Positions 1-11,794 of a stretch of 64,000 nt of DNA are shown piece after piece. Every line of letters begins with the position of its first letter. Within the stretch, counting starts at the first letter, position 1. The translations under genes were made by a program, and so were the position numbers. Origin of the DNA: Bettongia penicillata ogilbyi (lineage: Eukaryota > Chordata > Mammalia > Diprotodontia > Potoroidae); NCBI GenBank assembly GCA_023548195.1, contig JAJHZJ010000251.1:1736001-1800000 (forward strand). The letters are read 5' to 3'. The notes below the pieces were generated by a model, which was not told where the DNA came from, did not search any database, and saw only the letters and a program-made list of their open reading frames with translations.

Positions 1-570
1 TTTCAATTTGGGCATGGAGCATCATATTTTAATTTTGGAATAAAACTTTGAGGGTTATACATTAGTTATCTAGTAGGGTATTGAATTCATTGCATATACT
101 ACTTTAAATTGAAAGTTTAGGTATCCCTCCAATTTCTAGCTTTGTAAGCAAGCAGTTATCCATGATCTAACAGTATTTTCTCACTCAGGGTGAATAAATC
201 TTGGCTGGGAAAATTTTGCAGCTGGCACCTCTCTATTTTTAACTAGACTTATTAAAAGAAATTCAAATTATTCTTTATTTTGCTTCCTTTAAGTTCCATC
301 TGCCACAATTAATATTAACACTTTTTTGTGTAACTTGGAGTTTTAACTAATTACGTTTTTAGAAGAGATTCATAAAAGGTTAGAGTAGCTACAAATTAAC
401 ACAAGAATACACCTTCCATATATTTATTCAAGTGTTTGTAGAAAACATGGGAGCCTCATAGAAATGAATAGTGACATTTTATTTACAAGAGAGTCTAAAT
501 GCAGAATCCGGAAGTTTGGATCAAATTTTTAAATGTTATTAAGGGCTTTGAAGTGCAGTAATTAGTTTGT
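1..570. other. AT-rich stretch, nothing recognised
   Basis: No open frame of note, no repeat that I recognise and no RNA gene. It reads as single-copy intergenic or intronic DNA. Confidence 0.5.
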
Positions 571-790
571 AATAGCTCACATTCATGTAGCACTTTAAAA
601 ATATTTTCTCTACAACAATCCAATGAGTGATAGCATAAATGTTTTTCTTCCCATTTTGCAGATGAGAAAATCAAGACTTAGGTTGTGATTGCCCAAGATC
701 AAGTGATAGTAATTGTCAGTTAGGACTTGAACCTTGGTCCTATTACTCAAAGTCTAGTCTCTTTCCACAATTCCATATTACCTGATTTGC
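571..790 (+). mobile_element. MIR/THER1-type SINE, old copy
   Basis: It opens with aatagctcacattcatgtag, the usual start of the low-copy-decay marsupial SINE that runs through 'cattttgcagatgagaaaat' (the core MIR-like 'cattttacagatgaggaaac') to 'ggacttgaacc'. The order of these blocks matches the family, but many substitutions show it is old. The exact family (MIR, THER1) cannot be settled without a library search. Confidence 0.7.
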
Positions 791-804
791 TTATATTATA
801 TATT

Positions 805-930
805 CTCACTTTATTGCTGCAAATTACTTTTCATATATTATTTCTTTTGATCATCACAATGTGGTGTGGCTAGTGCAAATAGTAACAATACCTCTTTGAA
901 GATGCCATTGTTGAGGTTCAGAGCATCTTC
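805..930 (+). mobile_element. SINE fragment, THER1-like
   Basis: A second, shorter piece of the same block order as the copy just upstream, with 'gatcatcacaatg' standing for the usual 'gatcctcacaaca'. It may be a separate insertion or a local duplication. Weakly preserved. Confidence 0.4.
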
Positions 931-1479
931 CCCAAAGCCCAACTAATTATGTTTAAAGTCCATATTAGAAACAACATTTATTGATCTCCAGTCTAGTACT
1001 CTACCAAGATTTTTCTCTTGCCTTTCATAAACACTACATAAGATCTTACAAAATCTTTGTTTGAAAGTTAAGGAGATTTCAGGGACATAATAAAAATAAG
1101 TTACCAAGTTCTCATTGGTGATTTTGGTCATATTAGCCTCCTCTACAAAATAAAGTTTCTGTTAATGAAAATATAGCATAGAAAAAAAGGAATATAGTCA
1201 GTGCTGTAGTATTCAGGATTGTATTCAAGGCTTGTTTCTGCCTATTATTTTCAAGGGGATCTTGAGAAAGTATCTTACCTTCCCTGCTCTCTAATTTTGC
1301 TAATATTATGAGAATGTCCTTCCTAGTCCACTATATGTGGCAATTTTGAGGGTCAAAGAGGATGCTCTATGTGAAAATGAGAATAGTAATTTATGTATAT
1401 CATATACAGGGAGTGTTATTTCCCTGTTGAAATGAGTTTGTATTAATTTTCATTTGTTTACTTGTTATACATTTTATAC

Positions 1480-1590
1480 TTCCCCCACCACCACCTCTAA
1501 CTCCTCAAGGGGAGGGACTCTCATTTTTCTCATCCTTATTGCTTCGCATATGTTAAGGATTCTATAAATTTTCACTGAATTGTTGAATGA
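1480..1590 (+). mobile_element. L2 3'-end fragment
   Basis: The blocks 'cctcaaggggagggact', 'catccttattgcttcgcata' and a final 'attgttgaatga' follow the order of the L2 3' end ('gagggcagggact', 'tgtatccccagcac', 'aataaatgtttgttgaatga'). Divergent and short. Confidence 0.5.
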
Positions 1591-1797
1591 CCTGTCTGAA
1601 TTTAGTGAGATTGGCTTTCAAATACCAAATATAGTTGAAACTTCCACCTCCGGGGAATCAAATGCCAAGGTTTGTGTTCCCACTGTAAGTGTGGCCATGA
1701 AAGACTCAAGATGATGTAAGGCTATTCTATGGTGAAGCATCAGAGAAAGATTTTTGTCAATGGGGAAAAAGAGAAAAAAATATGAAATATACAGTAA

Positions 1798-2020
1798 AAA
1801 CATCAGCATAGTGGAAAGAGTGCTAGATTTGAAGTCAATAAACCTATGTTCAAATGCTATCACTGAAATTAGATGAGTGATGTGGACAAAACACTTAAGC
1901 AACTTGAGTCCTTTTTTGCATTATCTTTAAAATATGGGTGATCACACTTGCATCCTTTACCTTTCAGGGATATTGTGAGTCACATTCTATATAAGCCTTC
2001 AAGTTTAGAAAAGAATATGT
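1798..2020 (+). mobile_element. tRNA-derived SINE
   Basis: 'catagtggaaagagtgctag' and 'gttcaaatgctatcact' correspond to the A and B boxes of the common marsupial tRNA-SINE, followed by the 'acaaaacacttaagcaactt' block. Old copy, without a clear tail. Confidence 0.65.
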
Positions 2021-2516
2021 TATTTAAATTACATTACTCCATATCATGTAATGGTTATAGGTACAATGAGAACCAGATAGTGACTTAATTCTATGAGTAT
2101 TATCCTTTATGATATTCTGAGGAAACAAAAGGAAACACTCACCTCTTTTTACCCATTTCTAAATCAGGACAAACAAGTGATGTCCCGAAGTTTTAATCTT
2201 TAGAATTTTCACCATCATCACTTAGTTTATTTCAACCCACAAATCAACTTTGCAAAGAATTCTAATATATAAATTCTTTTCCATCTGTTTTCTCCTCTTG
2301 CCCTACCCCCTCCCTTTTCCAGGTATCTAACACATGCTGGTATCCTTGTTTTATATGTAACTAGGTTTAAATACTGTGGTGAAAAGCTTTTCTTTCTCTT
2401 TTCTTTTTTTTAATTCCACATAAATATTAGCATATTGTAGTATTCCCTTGGGAAAACCCAGTTGGCAAACTTACTGCTAAAAGGCTTAGGAAAAAGTGCT
2501 ACCAGATAATAAGAAT
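2021..2516. other. Single-copy AT-rich DNA, nothing recognised
   Basis: A pyrimidine-rich patch near 2280-2330 and a T-run near 2400 stand out but have no clear meaning. Confidence 0.4.
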
Positions 2517-2960
2517 TCAATCCAATTTAACAAACATTCATTAAGCCCCTTTAATATGCTCATAGTTGCTGAGGATACACATACACATAGAAATATGAAA
2601 TAGTTCCTGATCTCAAGGAACTTTATATTTAACTGGGGGAGATTAACAAAAAGCAAGATAGCATGTCAATATGAAGGATATAGAAACGGATTTCAAGAAT
2701 AAAGGAGTACTAATAACTGAAGGGCAAAAATGAACATCTCATATAGGAGGATGATTGCTTTAAAGGAATGTATTGAGTGGAGGTGACTAAATGGGAGTCA
2801 CTTGTTTCAAAGCACAGAAGTGGAAAATAGAATGGCCATGTATGGGGAATGGATAGGAGGCCAGTTAGACTGAAAGGAAGAACCCAGACATGGAGTACTA
2901 TTAGAAAGGTAGATAAGAATATAATTGTAAAACACTAAATGCCAAACTGTTAAAATTTCC
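2517..2960 (-). mobile_element. L2 LINE 3' portion
   Basis: On the minus strand this is the L2 3' end: the plus strand starts 'acaaacattcattaagcccc' and carries 'cctgatctcaaggaacttta', then the purine-rich L2 body ('aggatgattgctttaaagga', 'aggaggccagttagactg'). No frame is open. Confidence 0.65.
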
Positions 2961-4137
2961 CTTATGATCTAAAGCTAGATTAAGAAAAGAACATATTCTT
3001 TAGACATACCAAGATTTTATACTAGGATTTTTATTCTCATAGCTATTGATCAATTTCTAGCAATATCAAGGAACTCATTCACGTGGTATGATTACTTTTC
3101 CTGATGGGTAGATTTTCAGAGACTCTAAGTCTTCTAGATGTTTCACTGCAGACAAAGCTATAGACCATTTGGTATCTCAACATTGCCTTCAACCATTCTT
3201 AGCTCTACTTAATATCATTTTTCCTTTTATTTCCCATGCCAAGGTTCATGATTTCTAGACATGCTTAGGATTTGATTTCTATTTTAATAGCTTCCTTTCA
3301 TTTACTATAGATTTTCTTAAGGACTGGAAAAAACCAGTTTGGGATGGGTACAAATACAGCTTTCCTGCAATTTTCTGGAATAGCAGTTTACTAGGTCAGG
3401 CAGCAACCATGTGACACACACATTGAGATTCACTTATTCTTTTGTAAGAACATATGACTTTAGAAAAATGTTTTATCTTTGATGGGTCTCTAAATTTGTC
3501 AGCCCTTGTGCAAGCCCTGGTTTGTTGTCCCTCCTCCCCCAGATCCTGCTGTGCTTGATGGTGATTCCATTAACATACATACTAGCAATTACAACAATAA
3601 TGAGATGGAAATCCAATTCTTAGCACTAAGTGCTTTAATGTAGCTGGCATTCATTAGGACTTAGAATTATGAGCATTTATGGTACAGATTGTAAACCAGT
3701 ATCATCAAATAATGAGGAACTAAAAAGGGAAGGTATGGAAGATAGACAAGCTTGATAGAAAGAACTGATTTTATCTGTATATATTTATTCTGTAAAATTT
3801 TGATCAGAAGAGTTCCCTGAACAATTTGAGGTTTCAGGGAAAACGAATTGCCTTAATTTGTACTTTGTCTCTTCTTGTGGATGATATTGACTTGGTATGG
3901 AGAGTTAGGCATACCTACATGAACATGTTTTGTAACAGTACATTGAAAATAAGAGGATAGGTTCAGGCTGTTGAAGATAATTTGGGAATATTTGCTGGCT
4001 TAGGCTTTTTGGGTTGAAGCCAATCAGGAAAATCCTGAAACTAGCTTGTGCTGGCTCAAGACAGTAAATTGCTAAATTTTCAGTGTGAGCATTTACACCT
4101 CGGGAATCAGCAAATGAGACAAATCAGGGCTTGTTAT
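2961..4137. other. Single-copy DNA, nothing recognised
   Basis: No recognisable repeat, gene or RNA. Composition is AT-rich and even. Confidence 0.4.
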
Positions 4138-5280
4138 ATTGTGTTGTTCATATCTTTTTAAATTATTTTTTAATTAATTAGTTTGTTTTCACTTTTCTAC
4201 AATCACTTCCATATATCTTAGACTCTTCCCCCTCCCTCTCCTACCTTGCCCCTTTCCTACTTCCTCCATTACCGAGACAGTGTGCAATCTTACATAGGTT
4301 CTACACATACATTCTAATTAAATACATTTTCACCTTACTCATGTTGAATAGAAGAATTAAAATGAATGGGAGAAATCATAAAAATAAAACATAATGCAAG
4401 AGGAAAAATCTGCTTCATTCTGTGATCCAATTCCATAGTTCTTTCTCTGGATGTGGATGTGTTGTTCATTTCTTTTTTTTTTTTAATAAATTTATTTATT
4501 TAACATTTTACATTCATTTTCACAAAATTTTGGGTTCCAAATTTTATCCCCATTTGTCCCCTCCCTCCACCCCAATATGCTGAGCATTCTAATTTCCCCT
4601 ATCACCAATCTGCCCTCTCTTCTATCATCCCTCCCTTCCCTTGTCCCCATGATCTCTTTTGTCCTGTAGGGCCAGATGACTTTCTGTTCCCCATTGACTG
4701 TATTTCTTATTTCCTAGTAGCAAGAACAATACTCAACAGTTGTTCCTAAAACTTTGAGTTCCTACTTCTCTCCATCCCTCCCTCCCTCCCAATTCCCTTT
4801 AGGAAGGCATGCAATTCAATATAGGCTCTGTGTAGTTTTGCAAATGACTTCTATAATAGCTGTGTTGTGTAAGACTAACTATATTTCCCTCCATCCTATC
4901 CTGGCCCCATTGCTGCTATTCTCTCTTTTGAGCCTGTCCCTCCCCAAGATCGATGATTTCAAATTGCTCCCTCCTCCCATTGCCCTCCCTTCCATCATCC
5001 CCCCGACCCTGCTTATCCCCTTCTCCCCCACTTTCCTGTACTGTAAGATAGCTTTTCATACCTTTAGTCGAATGTGATGAGAGTAAACTTCATGTTTTTC
5101 TCTCATTTCCCCTCTTTTTCCCTCCACTAAAAAGTCTCCTACCTGCCTCTTCTATGAGAGATAATTTGCCCCATTCCAGTTCTCCCTCTCTCCTCCCAAT
5201 ACATGTCTCTCTCACCGTTTAACTTCATTTTTTAAAGATATGATCCCATCCTATTCAATTCACTCTGTGCTCTCTGTCTC

Positions 5281-5296
5281 TGTGTGTGCATGCACA

Positions 5297-5350
<54 letters not shown>
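5281..5350 (+). repeat. (TG)n microsatellite inside HAL1 copy 1
   Basis: A nearly uninterrupted TG run after an irregular TG/CA start. It sits about 130 bases beyond the ORF1 stop in element sense, the same place as in copies 2 and 3. Confidence 0.95.
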
Positions 5351-5351
<1 letters not shown>

Positions 5352-5477
5352 AATCCCACTAACTACCCAGATACTGAAAAGTTTCAAGAGTTACAAATAT
5401 TGTCTTTCCATGTAGGAATGTAAACAGTTCAACTTTGGTAAGTCCCTTATGACTTCTCTTTGCTGTTTACTTTCCTT

Positions 5478-6577
5478 TCATTCTTGTTTTTGAATGTCAA
5501 ATTTTCTTTTCAGCTCTGGTCTTTTCATCAAGGATGCTTGAAAGTCCTCTATTTCATTAAAGGACCACTTTTTCCCGTGAAATATTATACTCAGTTTTGA
5601 TGGGTAGGTGAATCTTGGTTTTAGTTCCTTTGACTTCTGGAATATCAATTCCACATCCTTTGATCCCTTAATGTAGAAGATGCTAGATCTTGAGTTATCC
5701 TGATTGTATTTCCACAATACTGGAATTGTTTATTTCTAGTTACTTGCAATATTTTCTCCTTGACCTGGGAATTCTGAAATTTGGCCACAATGTTCTTAGG
5801 AGTTCCTCTTTTTGGATCTCTTTCAGGCAGTGATCAGTGGATTCCTTGAATACTTATTTTGCCCTCTAGTTCTAGAATATCAGGGCAGTTTTCCTTGATA
5901 ATTTCATGAGAGATGATGTGTAGGTCTAGGCTCTTTTTTTGATCATGGCTTTCAGGTAGTCCCATAATTTTTAAATTGTCTCTCCTGAATCTATTTTGCA
6001 GGTCAGTTGTTTTTCCAATGAGATATTTCACATTATGTTCCATTTTTTTCATTCATTTTGTTTTGTTTTGTGATTTGTTGGTTTCTCATGAAGTCATTAG
6101 CCTCCATCTGTTCCATTCTAATTTTGAAAGAACTATTTCTTCAAGGAGCTTTTGAATCTCTTTTTCCATTTAGCTAATTCTGCTTTTGAAAGCATTCTTC
6201 TCCTCATTGGCTTTTCGGACCTCTATTGCCAATTGAGTTAGCCTATTTTTTAAGGTGTTATTTTCTTCAGCATTCTTTGGGGTCTCCTTTAGCAAGGTGT
6301 TGACCTGTTTTTCATGCTTTTCTTACATCTCTCTCATTTCTTTTCCCAGTTTTTCCTCTACCTGTCTAACTTGATTTTTAAAATCCTTTTTGAGCTCTTC
6401 CATGGTCTGAAGCCCATTGAATATTTATTTTGGATGTTTGGGATACAGAAGCCTTGACTTCTCTGTCTGTCCCTGATGGTAAGCATTGTTCTTCCTCATC
6501 TGAAAGGAAGGGAGGATATATCTGTTCACCAAGAAAGTAACCTTCTATGGTCTTATTTTTTTTCCCTTTTCTGAGTA
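5478..6577 (-). pseudogene. L1-type ORF1 remnant, HAL1 copy 1
   Basis: The reading direction is minus. Pieces of the L1 RNA-binding ORF1 protein survive in different frames: the basic RRM start 'RRDNLKIMGLPESHDQKKS' around 5930-5990 and the C-terminal end 'RPELKRKFDIQKQE' at 5481-5522. Stop codons and frameshifts break it throughout, and the start codon is changed where intact copy 2 has ATG. Compared with the 366-codon ORF1 of copy 2 the order of blocks is complete, so this was once full length. It is dead as a coding sequence. Confidence 0.8.
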
Positions 6578-7240
6578 TTTTCCCAGCCAGTTATTTGACT
6601 TCTGAGATTCCTTTCCACACCCACCTTGCCTCCAGATCCACCCAGCTAGTGCTTGGGGTCTGAGATTCAAATGCTGCTTCCCAGCCTCAGGGCTTTTGGC
6701 AGGAGCAGGGCTGCTATTCAGTGGAAGATCAAATTCAGGTGCTCAGGTGGAGGGCGGGGCTGCCACCAGGGGCTCAGTTCCCTCAGGGGGTTTATGCAGA
6801 GACCTTCAACAATGACTCTGAGCTCCTTACTATTTTGGAAGCTCCTGTCTGCTGCTTCCTCCCAAGGGGGCCTGAGTTATGGAGACACCACACACCCCTC
6901 TTGGTCAACCAAACAGGCTCTCTCACTGACCTTGGTGCCTGTGGGTGGAGAGACCTGCATGGGTGCTGGAGATTCTGTCCCTGAAGCCTGCTCGCATCTG
7001 CCCCTCTTGGTGCCATGAGGCCAAGGCAGGGTTGGACTCTGCTGCAGGTCTGGTGCATGATGGACCTCTGGTGTTGGTTTTTCAGGTTTCTCTGGAACAG
7101 AAATCTCCTCCTCCGTTGTTCTGTGGCTTCTGCTGCTCCAGGGTTTGTTGGGAGTTCTTTTTTACAGGTATTTTATGGGCTGTGTGTTAGGAGTTAGCAT
7201 ATGTGTGTCTTTCTACTCCGCCATCTTGGCTCCTCCCCTC
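6578..7240 (-). promoter_or_regulatory. HAL1 copy 1 5' region (decayed L1-type promoter)
   Basis: A GC-richer block upstream of ORF1 in element sense. CCGCCATCTT at 7218-7227 is the reverse complement of AAGATGGCGG, a YY1-type motif that in other L1 elements lies near the transcription start. CpG pairs are much rarer than in copy 2, as expected of an older methylated copy. Promoter function is inferred by analogy. Confidence 0.55.
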
Positions 7241-7280
7241 ATGTTTTTCGTTTCTTAAGAAGATAATTGTGTTGTTCATC

Positions 7281-7784
7281 TTAAGAAGATGATAGAAAAA
7301 ATGCTAATAATGCAGATAAAATTTGTCATAAGTTTTTTTGGAGAGCCAGTTGTTGAACATTTACCAGTATACCACCAGAACCAATTAAAGGTATTAAGAC
7401 TATTGATGAAAACCTATGTTGTTGGGTTGTTCCTGATTTTCCTTGTTAGAGAAATCAGAGATAGAAGAGTGGATTTTTGTCCCTAGGCACTAGCATATGC
7501 AGTAGTATATTCTCCAGTGGTTTAGTGACCTTTCCTACCTCAATCTCCAGAAAAAGAAAACTCTCAGAATGAATAAAAGTAACCCTCAACAGCAGGAAGA
7601 GTTCCTGGACCCAGCTGTTGACAGGAAACAGCAAAGATTTGCATGTGTGTGATCTTCTTAACTGTGTAGTTCCCCTTAGGATCTGGACCTCTGGCTGGAA
7701 GAGCAATAGAATTTAGTATAATGACCTTATCTATATCGACTTTCTCAGAATCCTGAGATTGAGATTTCTGGCACAAAACATTCT
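7281..7784. other. Single-copy DNA, nothing recognised
   Basis: Flank beyond the L1 target-site duplication. Short open frames here show no similarity I can name. Confidence 0.4.
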
Positions 7785-8005
7785 GAATTATATTAGCTAG
7801 TATTTACAGAGCGCAAAAGATTTAAAAAACAGTTTATTTATGTTACACCCTTTAATTCTTCCAATAAATCTGTGAAGTATGGGCATTTTTCTATATGGGG
7901 AAACTAAGGTTGGGAGAGGTCAAGTGATTTGTTTGGGGTGAGCTTGTGTCAGGATTCAGATTCAGTTGTTTCTTACTGCAGAATCTTATCCAATTAACCA
8001 TATGG
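7785..8005 (+). mobile_element. MIR/THER1-type SINE
   Basis: 'tagtatttacagagcgcaaa', 'ctgtgaagtatgggcatttt', 'tatggggaaactaaggttgg' and 'gaggtcaagtgatttg' fall in the order of the family. The tail is not preserved. Confidence 0.7.
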
Positions 8006-9360
8006 ACAAGAATAACCATAAAATATGCATATAGAAGTTACTGAACAATGTGTTCATTTAGTTACATTTAGTAACAAGGTGTTACTAAACAATTGCTTTA
8101 AACATGACTTTTAGAGCTGGAGGAGCAACAAGGGACTGAGGCATGATGTGGAGCAGCAAGTCCTCCAATACTGCTGTGAGTTATTCAGACATTAAAGTTC
8201 TGATGAGAAGAAAACCCAGGTTCTTTGGGAAAAGGGATAATAGAAGAATGAGTGTGGGACAAGAGTTACATTGTTTATGAGAATTTCAAGTCATTTATGT
8301 ATTTTCCAAGTTTTCTAAAGGAGATGAAATAAAAGCTCTCTTGTAAACAAGTAGAATATGCATCTAACCCAAAATACTTGCATGTTTTGAAGATTCTTTT
8401 GCTCATGTCTGTGGATACTTAGCTCTATTCAAACTATATTCTTGTTGTCTTTTATTCAGACTGCTCATTTGAAGTTTTCCACAAGAAGCTATTGATAGTG
8501 AAAAGATGACCCAAAGAGATATGATTTGAGAGGATTGTGTTCCACGTTTGAACCTTGCCTATTTAATATAGAGTTCAAAGTGCTGTTTTTACTTCAATGA
8601 AATATGTTATGGTGTGATTCGCTTATTTTTTCTTACAGAATTTTCTTTGCTTAGATTAAATGACGCATAAAGATATTAATGTCTTACAATATGCTGTCTA
8701 TCTCAAGTATACTCCTTCTCATATTCTGGATATGACAACAGTTTCCCAAAGGTTCTGATGGAGAGAAAGATCTGGTAGGTCCTATCAATCTATAAAGGTT
8801 TAAGTATGGGCCAACAAATGGATTAGATATCTGTGCTCAAAGGACCAGCCTAGCTAAATTTGGGGAGGCTTATTTCCAGGTTGGCTGTAGAACGATAGAA
8901 TTTTCACCCATGCCAGCTTTGTTTAGCCAAGGTACTTAGGCATAGGGAAGTCACAATCCGCATTGATGAAGAAAGTACCTATAAAGACATCATGAGTCTT
9001 TGTAGTATGGACATATTGAAAGGAGAGGTACTTCTAAATCACACACAACTTCAGAACTGGAACCTCAGAGGTCTCATCCACACCTAAACAAAAATCTACT
9101 TCCTTTAAAACAAATAGTCATCCAGACTACATTCAATGTGTTACCTCCAAGGAGCCCCATTCTTCCTTGAACTGGCTCCAATTGTTAGGAAAATAACCCA
9201 TATATGCAGCCCAAATTTTCTTCTTTGCAATTATTGCCAGTTAGAGCATAAAAGTTGCTAGATCAAAGTAGTTTCACAAAGCTTGAATTTGATGAAAGCA
9301 GGATCTTCAAATGCGTATTTAAACAAATCACGAAAAAGACAGAATGTTTTAATACATTAG
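8006..9360. other. Mostly single-copy DNA
   Basis: No gene recognised. The part 9030-9200 ('ctcatccacacctaaac', 'ccaaggagccccattcttcc') resembles an old dispersed mammalian repeat that I cannot name with confidence. Confidence 0.35.
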
Positions 9361-9379
9361 TTTCTTTTCTGAAATACAT

Positions 9380-9485
9380 TCCTCTCTCTATCTGTCTCTC
9401 TGTCTCTTTCTGTCTCCCCCACTGTCTCTCTCACTCTTACTCTTTCTCTCACACACAAACACATACACACACAAACACAAACACT
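9380..9485 (+). repeat. Compound (TCTG/TC)n-(CA)n low-complexity tract
   Basis: Pyrimidine-rich tctgtctc units pass into an imperfect cacacaaacacatacac run. Open frames here are simple-sequence artefacts. Confidence 0.9.
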
Positions 9486-10654
9486 TCCATATTTTTATGA
9501 CTATTTTTTCCCACAAACTTGAAATGAGAGATGTTAGAAAAAACATTGCAAACAAGGAGAGAGGGTTGCTTGCTAATTTTATTTCCAATGTATTTAAGTA
9601 AGGGCATATGACCAATGTCAGACTCTCTAATTCTATTCTGGAATTCACACAGCTTTTTATAAATGCAGCAAATAGCCCTCTACCCTCACATACAGAAACA
9701 GTGATTTGTCACTAAGAGTAATTTCCTTTTTTTTTTATTTTAAAAGAATGATCTCGTAGACAATGACCTTGGTAGCACCCCACTCTCCTCTACCATCATC
9801 CCTGTGTTAATATTACCAACCTAACATTTGTACAGAGTTAAAACCATCTAAAACATAAAAGAAGCAAGTGAAACAGCGTTTTTCTTTATTTCTCCAGTTG
9901 ATTCTGCCTTAAACTTTTCTCTGTAAGAAGGAAGCTATAATCATAGTTGCCATGTGCATTTATTCAAATACTCAAATGGATCTATGAATATCTCACTGAT
10001 TTAGATAATCCTCACAACAATGCAAATCAAGACATTTTGTGTCTGCCCATCGTGGGAGACTCTTGTCCATATACTTCCAAAATTCAGAATTGGGAGTCTC
10101 CACTCATTCTTCACATCACAAAAATAAAAGTCAAGCACACAGACTGTCCATTGGTTATTCTTTTCACCACATGACCATCATCTGTTTTTTTCCTATTGTA
10201 ATTCTTTCATGTCATCCTTTATTTCAGGTCTTCTTTCTAGTTTCTTGTTTGTTACGTGTTTCAGCCTGCTTCCATTCACCAAACATGTCTTTGCCACACA
10301 CTGAAGGAGAATTTTGGGAGGACTGCATAAGGAGAAAATGGTTTCTAATAACGTGTAACTATAAATACCCCATTTGTCACACTGTACTAAACTTGTGCCC
10401 ACTTTGTCTATACTCTTTATGTATTGTGATGGAGTATATTATAGTACTGGGGGATGGTATTTTGGTTTAATTGTTTGTATCACACCACCATAGTAAATAT
10501 ACCTAATTAAAATCTAGCTATTTGGCTGCAAAATTGATATTAAATGATAATCAATGAGGAAGCACATTACTGTAGATTTATTAGAAAGACACCCCACTAT
10601 CCCCTTAGGAACACCTAGAATTATGAGGCAAATGTAGCAGTTAATTTTAAATAA
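9486..10654. other. Single-copy DNA, nothing recognised
   Basis: A 143-codon plus-strand frame at 10039-10470 is open but has no recognisable domain, no repeat match I know and AT-rich, unbiased codons. I treat it as chance. Confidence 0.4.
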
Positions 10655-10845
10655 AAATAGTAACAATAAAAATTATTATTATAAATATCATTTATATACT
10701 TCCTTAAAGTTTTCAAAACCCTTTATCTATGTTAAACTCTTTTGATCTTAACAAAAATCTCTGAAGTATGTGTATTTAGCATCCTTATTTTACAGGCCAA
10801 GAGAAGCTGAGTGGTTTTCCCAAGGTCGCAAAACTAGTAAGTATG
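10655..10845 (+). mobile_element. MIR/THER1-type SINE
   Basis: 'ctctgaagtatgtgtattta', 'tttacaggccaagagaagct' and 'cccaaggtcgcaaaactagt' match the conserved block order ending 'ccaaggtcacacagctagt'. Confidence 0.7.
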
Positions 10846-11097
10846 GTGGTTTTGTGTGTATGCAAATATATCAACACACATGTAATACATATATGTGTGT
10901 GTTAAAGTTATCCCTAAAGGACCTTATTGTTCAAGAAATGCTTAGCCAATTTTCTGCTCTTTTCCTGAGACAGTAAAACAGTAAGGTGATTTCCTTAGTA
11001 ACAACCTTAGTTAATTTAAAAGCTGATAGGCAATCTGGTTGCCCACAAATATGATTTCTTGTCACTGACAAGAATAAAACCATACCTCATAATTTTG

Positions 11098-11200
11098 AAT
11101 TAATAATAGCTTGCATTTATATAGTATTTTACACTTCATAGAACTCTTTACTCACAATAATCCTATGCAGCTGGCTAAACTCTGAGAATTTTCCTGTGGC
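11098..11200 (+). mobile_element. THER1-like SINE, 5' part only
   Basis: 'taatagcttgcatttatata' through 'cacaataatcctatgcagct' corresponds to the first half of the family. The second half is missing or unrecognisable. Confidence 0.6.
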
Positions 11201-11794
11201 AGCAAGGAACAATTAGAACATTTTTTATTGTACACTTATAAGTAATGTTAGAAGTTGTTTGAACTGTGGCCTTCTGTCCCAATTATTTAATAATTTTTAT
11301 TAGATAATGACACAATTTGAATTTTCTACAAATAAAGAACATGATAATAGGAATCAGGTAGTCTAGGTGCTATTCCACACTCCACCATTCAATTATGTGA
11401 TGAATTAATGTTTTGAGTTTTCCATTGTTTAATATGTATAATGAGTCAGGTATATCTGCAATTTATGTTCTTGCAAATTTGTATTCCCAACTTCCTAGGA
11501 TCAGCTAATATTTTCTGATACGTGACACTAGTGATGAAAAAATAGAATCCTTCACTGTTTGAATACATGGGGAAATTTAGTTCAAGAATCTGATAATTGT
11601 TCTTCCATGCTCTGATTAGTTAGTTTTACACATGTCATTTATAAGGAGCTCAAATACCAGATGAATATAGATAGGAACAATTGAATATGCCATATGAAGT
11701 GGCCATGAATGTTGTCCCACTAAGGTTCTGATTGCAGTGATAGCACCACTGGCTATCCAGAGCTATAGATGACATCTTTTAAAATATTTCTGAA
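11201..11794. other. Single-copy AT-rich DNA, nothing recognised
   Basis: Flank of the 7SL retrocopy. No repeat or gene seen. Confidence 0.4.

Larger units (their letters stand above)
4475..7240 (-). mobile_element. HAL1-type (half-L1) element, copy 1
   Basis: An L1 derivative of about 2.8 kb with promoter region, ORF1 and a 3' region but no ORF2. In element sense (minus) it starts near 7240 with a GAGGGGAGGAGCCAAGATGG-type promoter, has a 5' region to about 6578, a decayed ORF1 at 5478-6577, a (CA)n tract at 5281-5350, and a 3' region ending in an A-rich tail (T-run at 4473-4484). The target-site duplication is gttgttcatttctt (4461-4474) against gtttttcgtttctt (7243-7256), two mismatches in 14. 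It landed inside an older L1 3' end. HAL1 elements are known L1 derivatives that use L1 machinery in trans. The missing ORF2 is seen directly; the family name is inferred. Confidence 0.8.
4152..7265 (-). mobile_element. 5'-truncated L1 3' end, split by HAL1 copy 1
   Basis: Only about 340 bases belong to this L1: 4152-4474 and about 7241-7265. The left part is the marsupial L1 3' untranslated region read on the minus strand: an A-rich tail (T-rich on plus, 4152-4185), the polypurine stretch at 4203-4260 and the 'ccatagttctttctctggat' block at 4433-4452. The 14-base motif attgtgttgttcat lies at 4138-4151 and again at 7266-7279, so it is the target-site duplication. The body was later interrupted by HAL1 copy 1. 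No coding part of ORF2 remains. Confidence 0.75.

Noticed and set aside
10039..10470. A 143-codon plus-strand frame
   Set aside because: No recognisable domain, no codon bias and no splice or promoter context; length is possible by chance in 64 kb.
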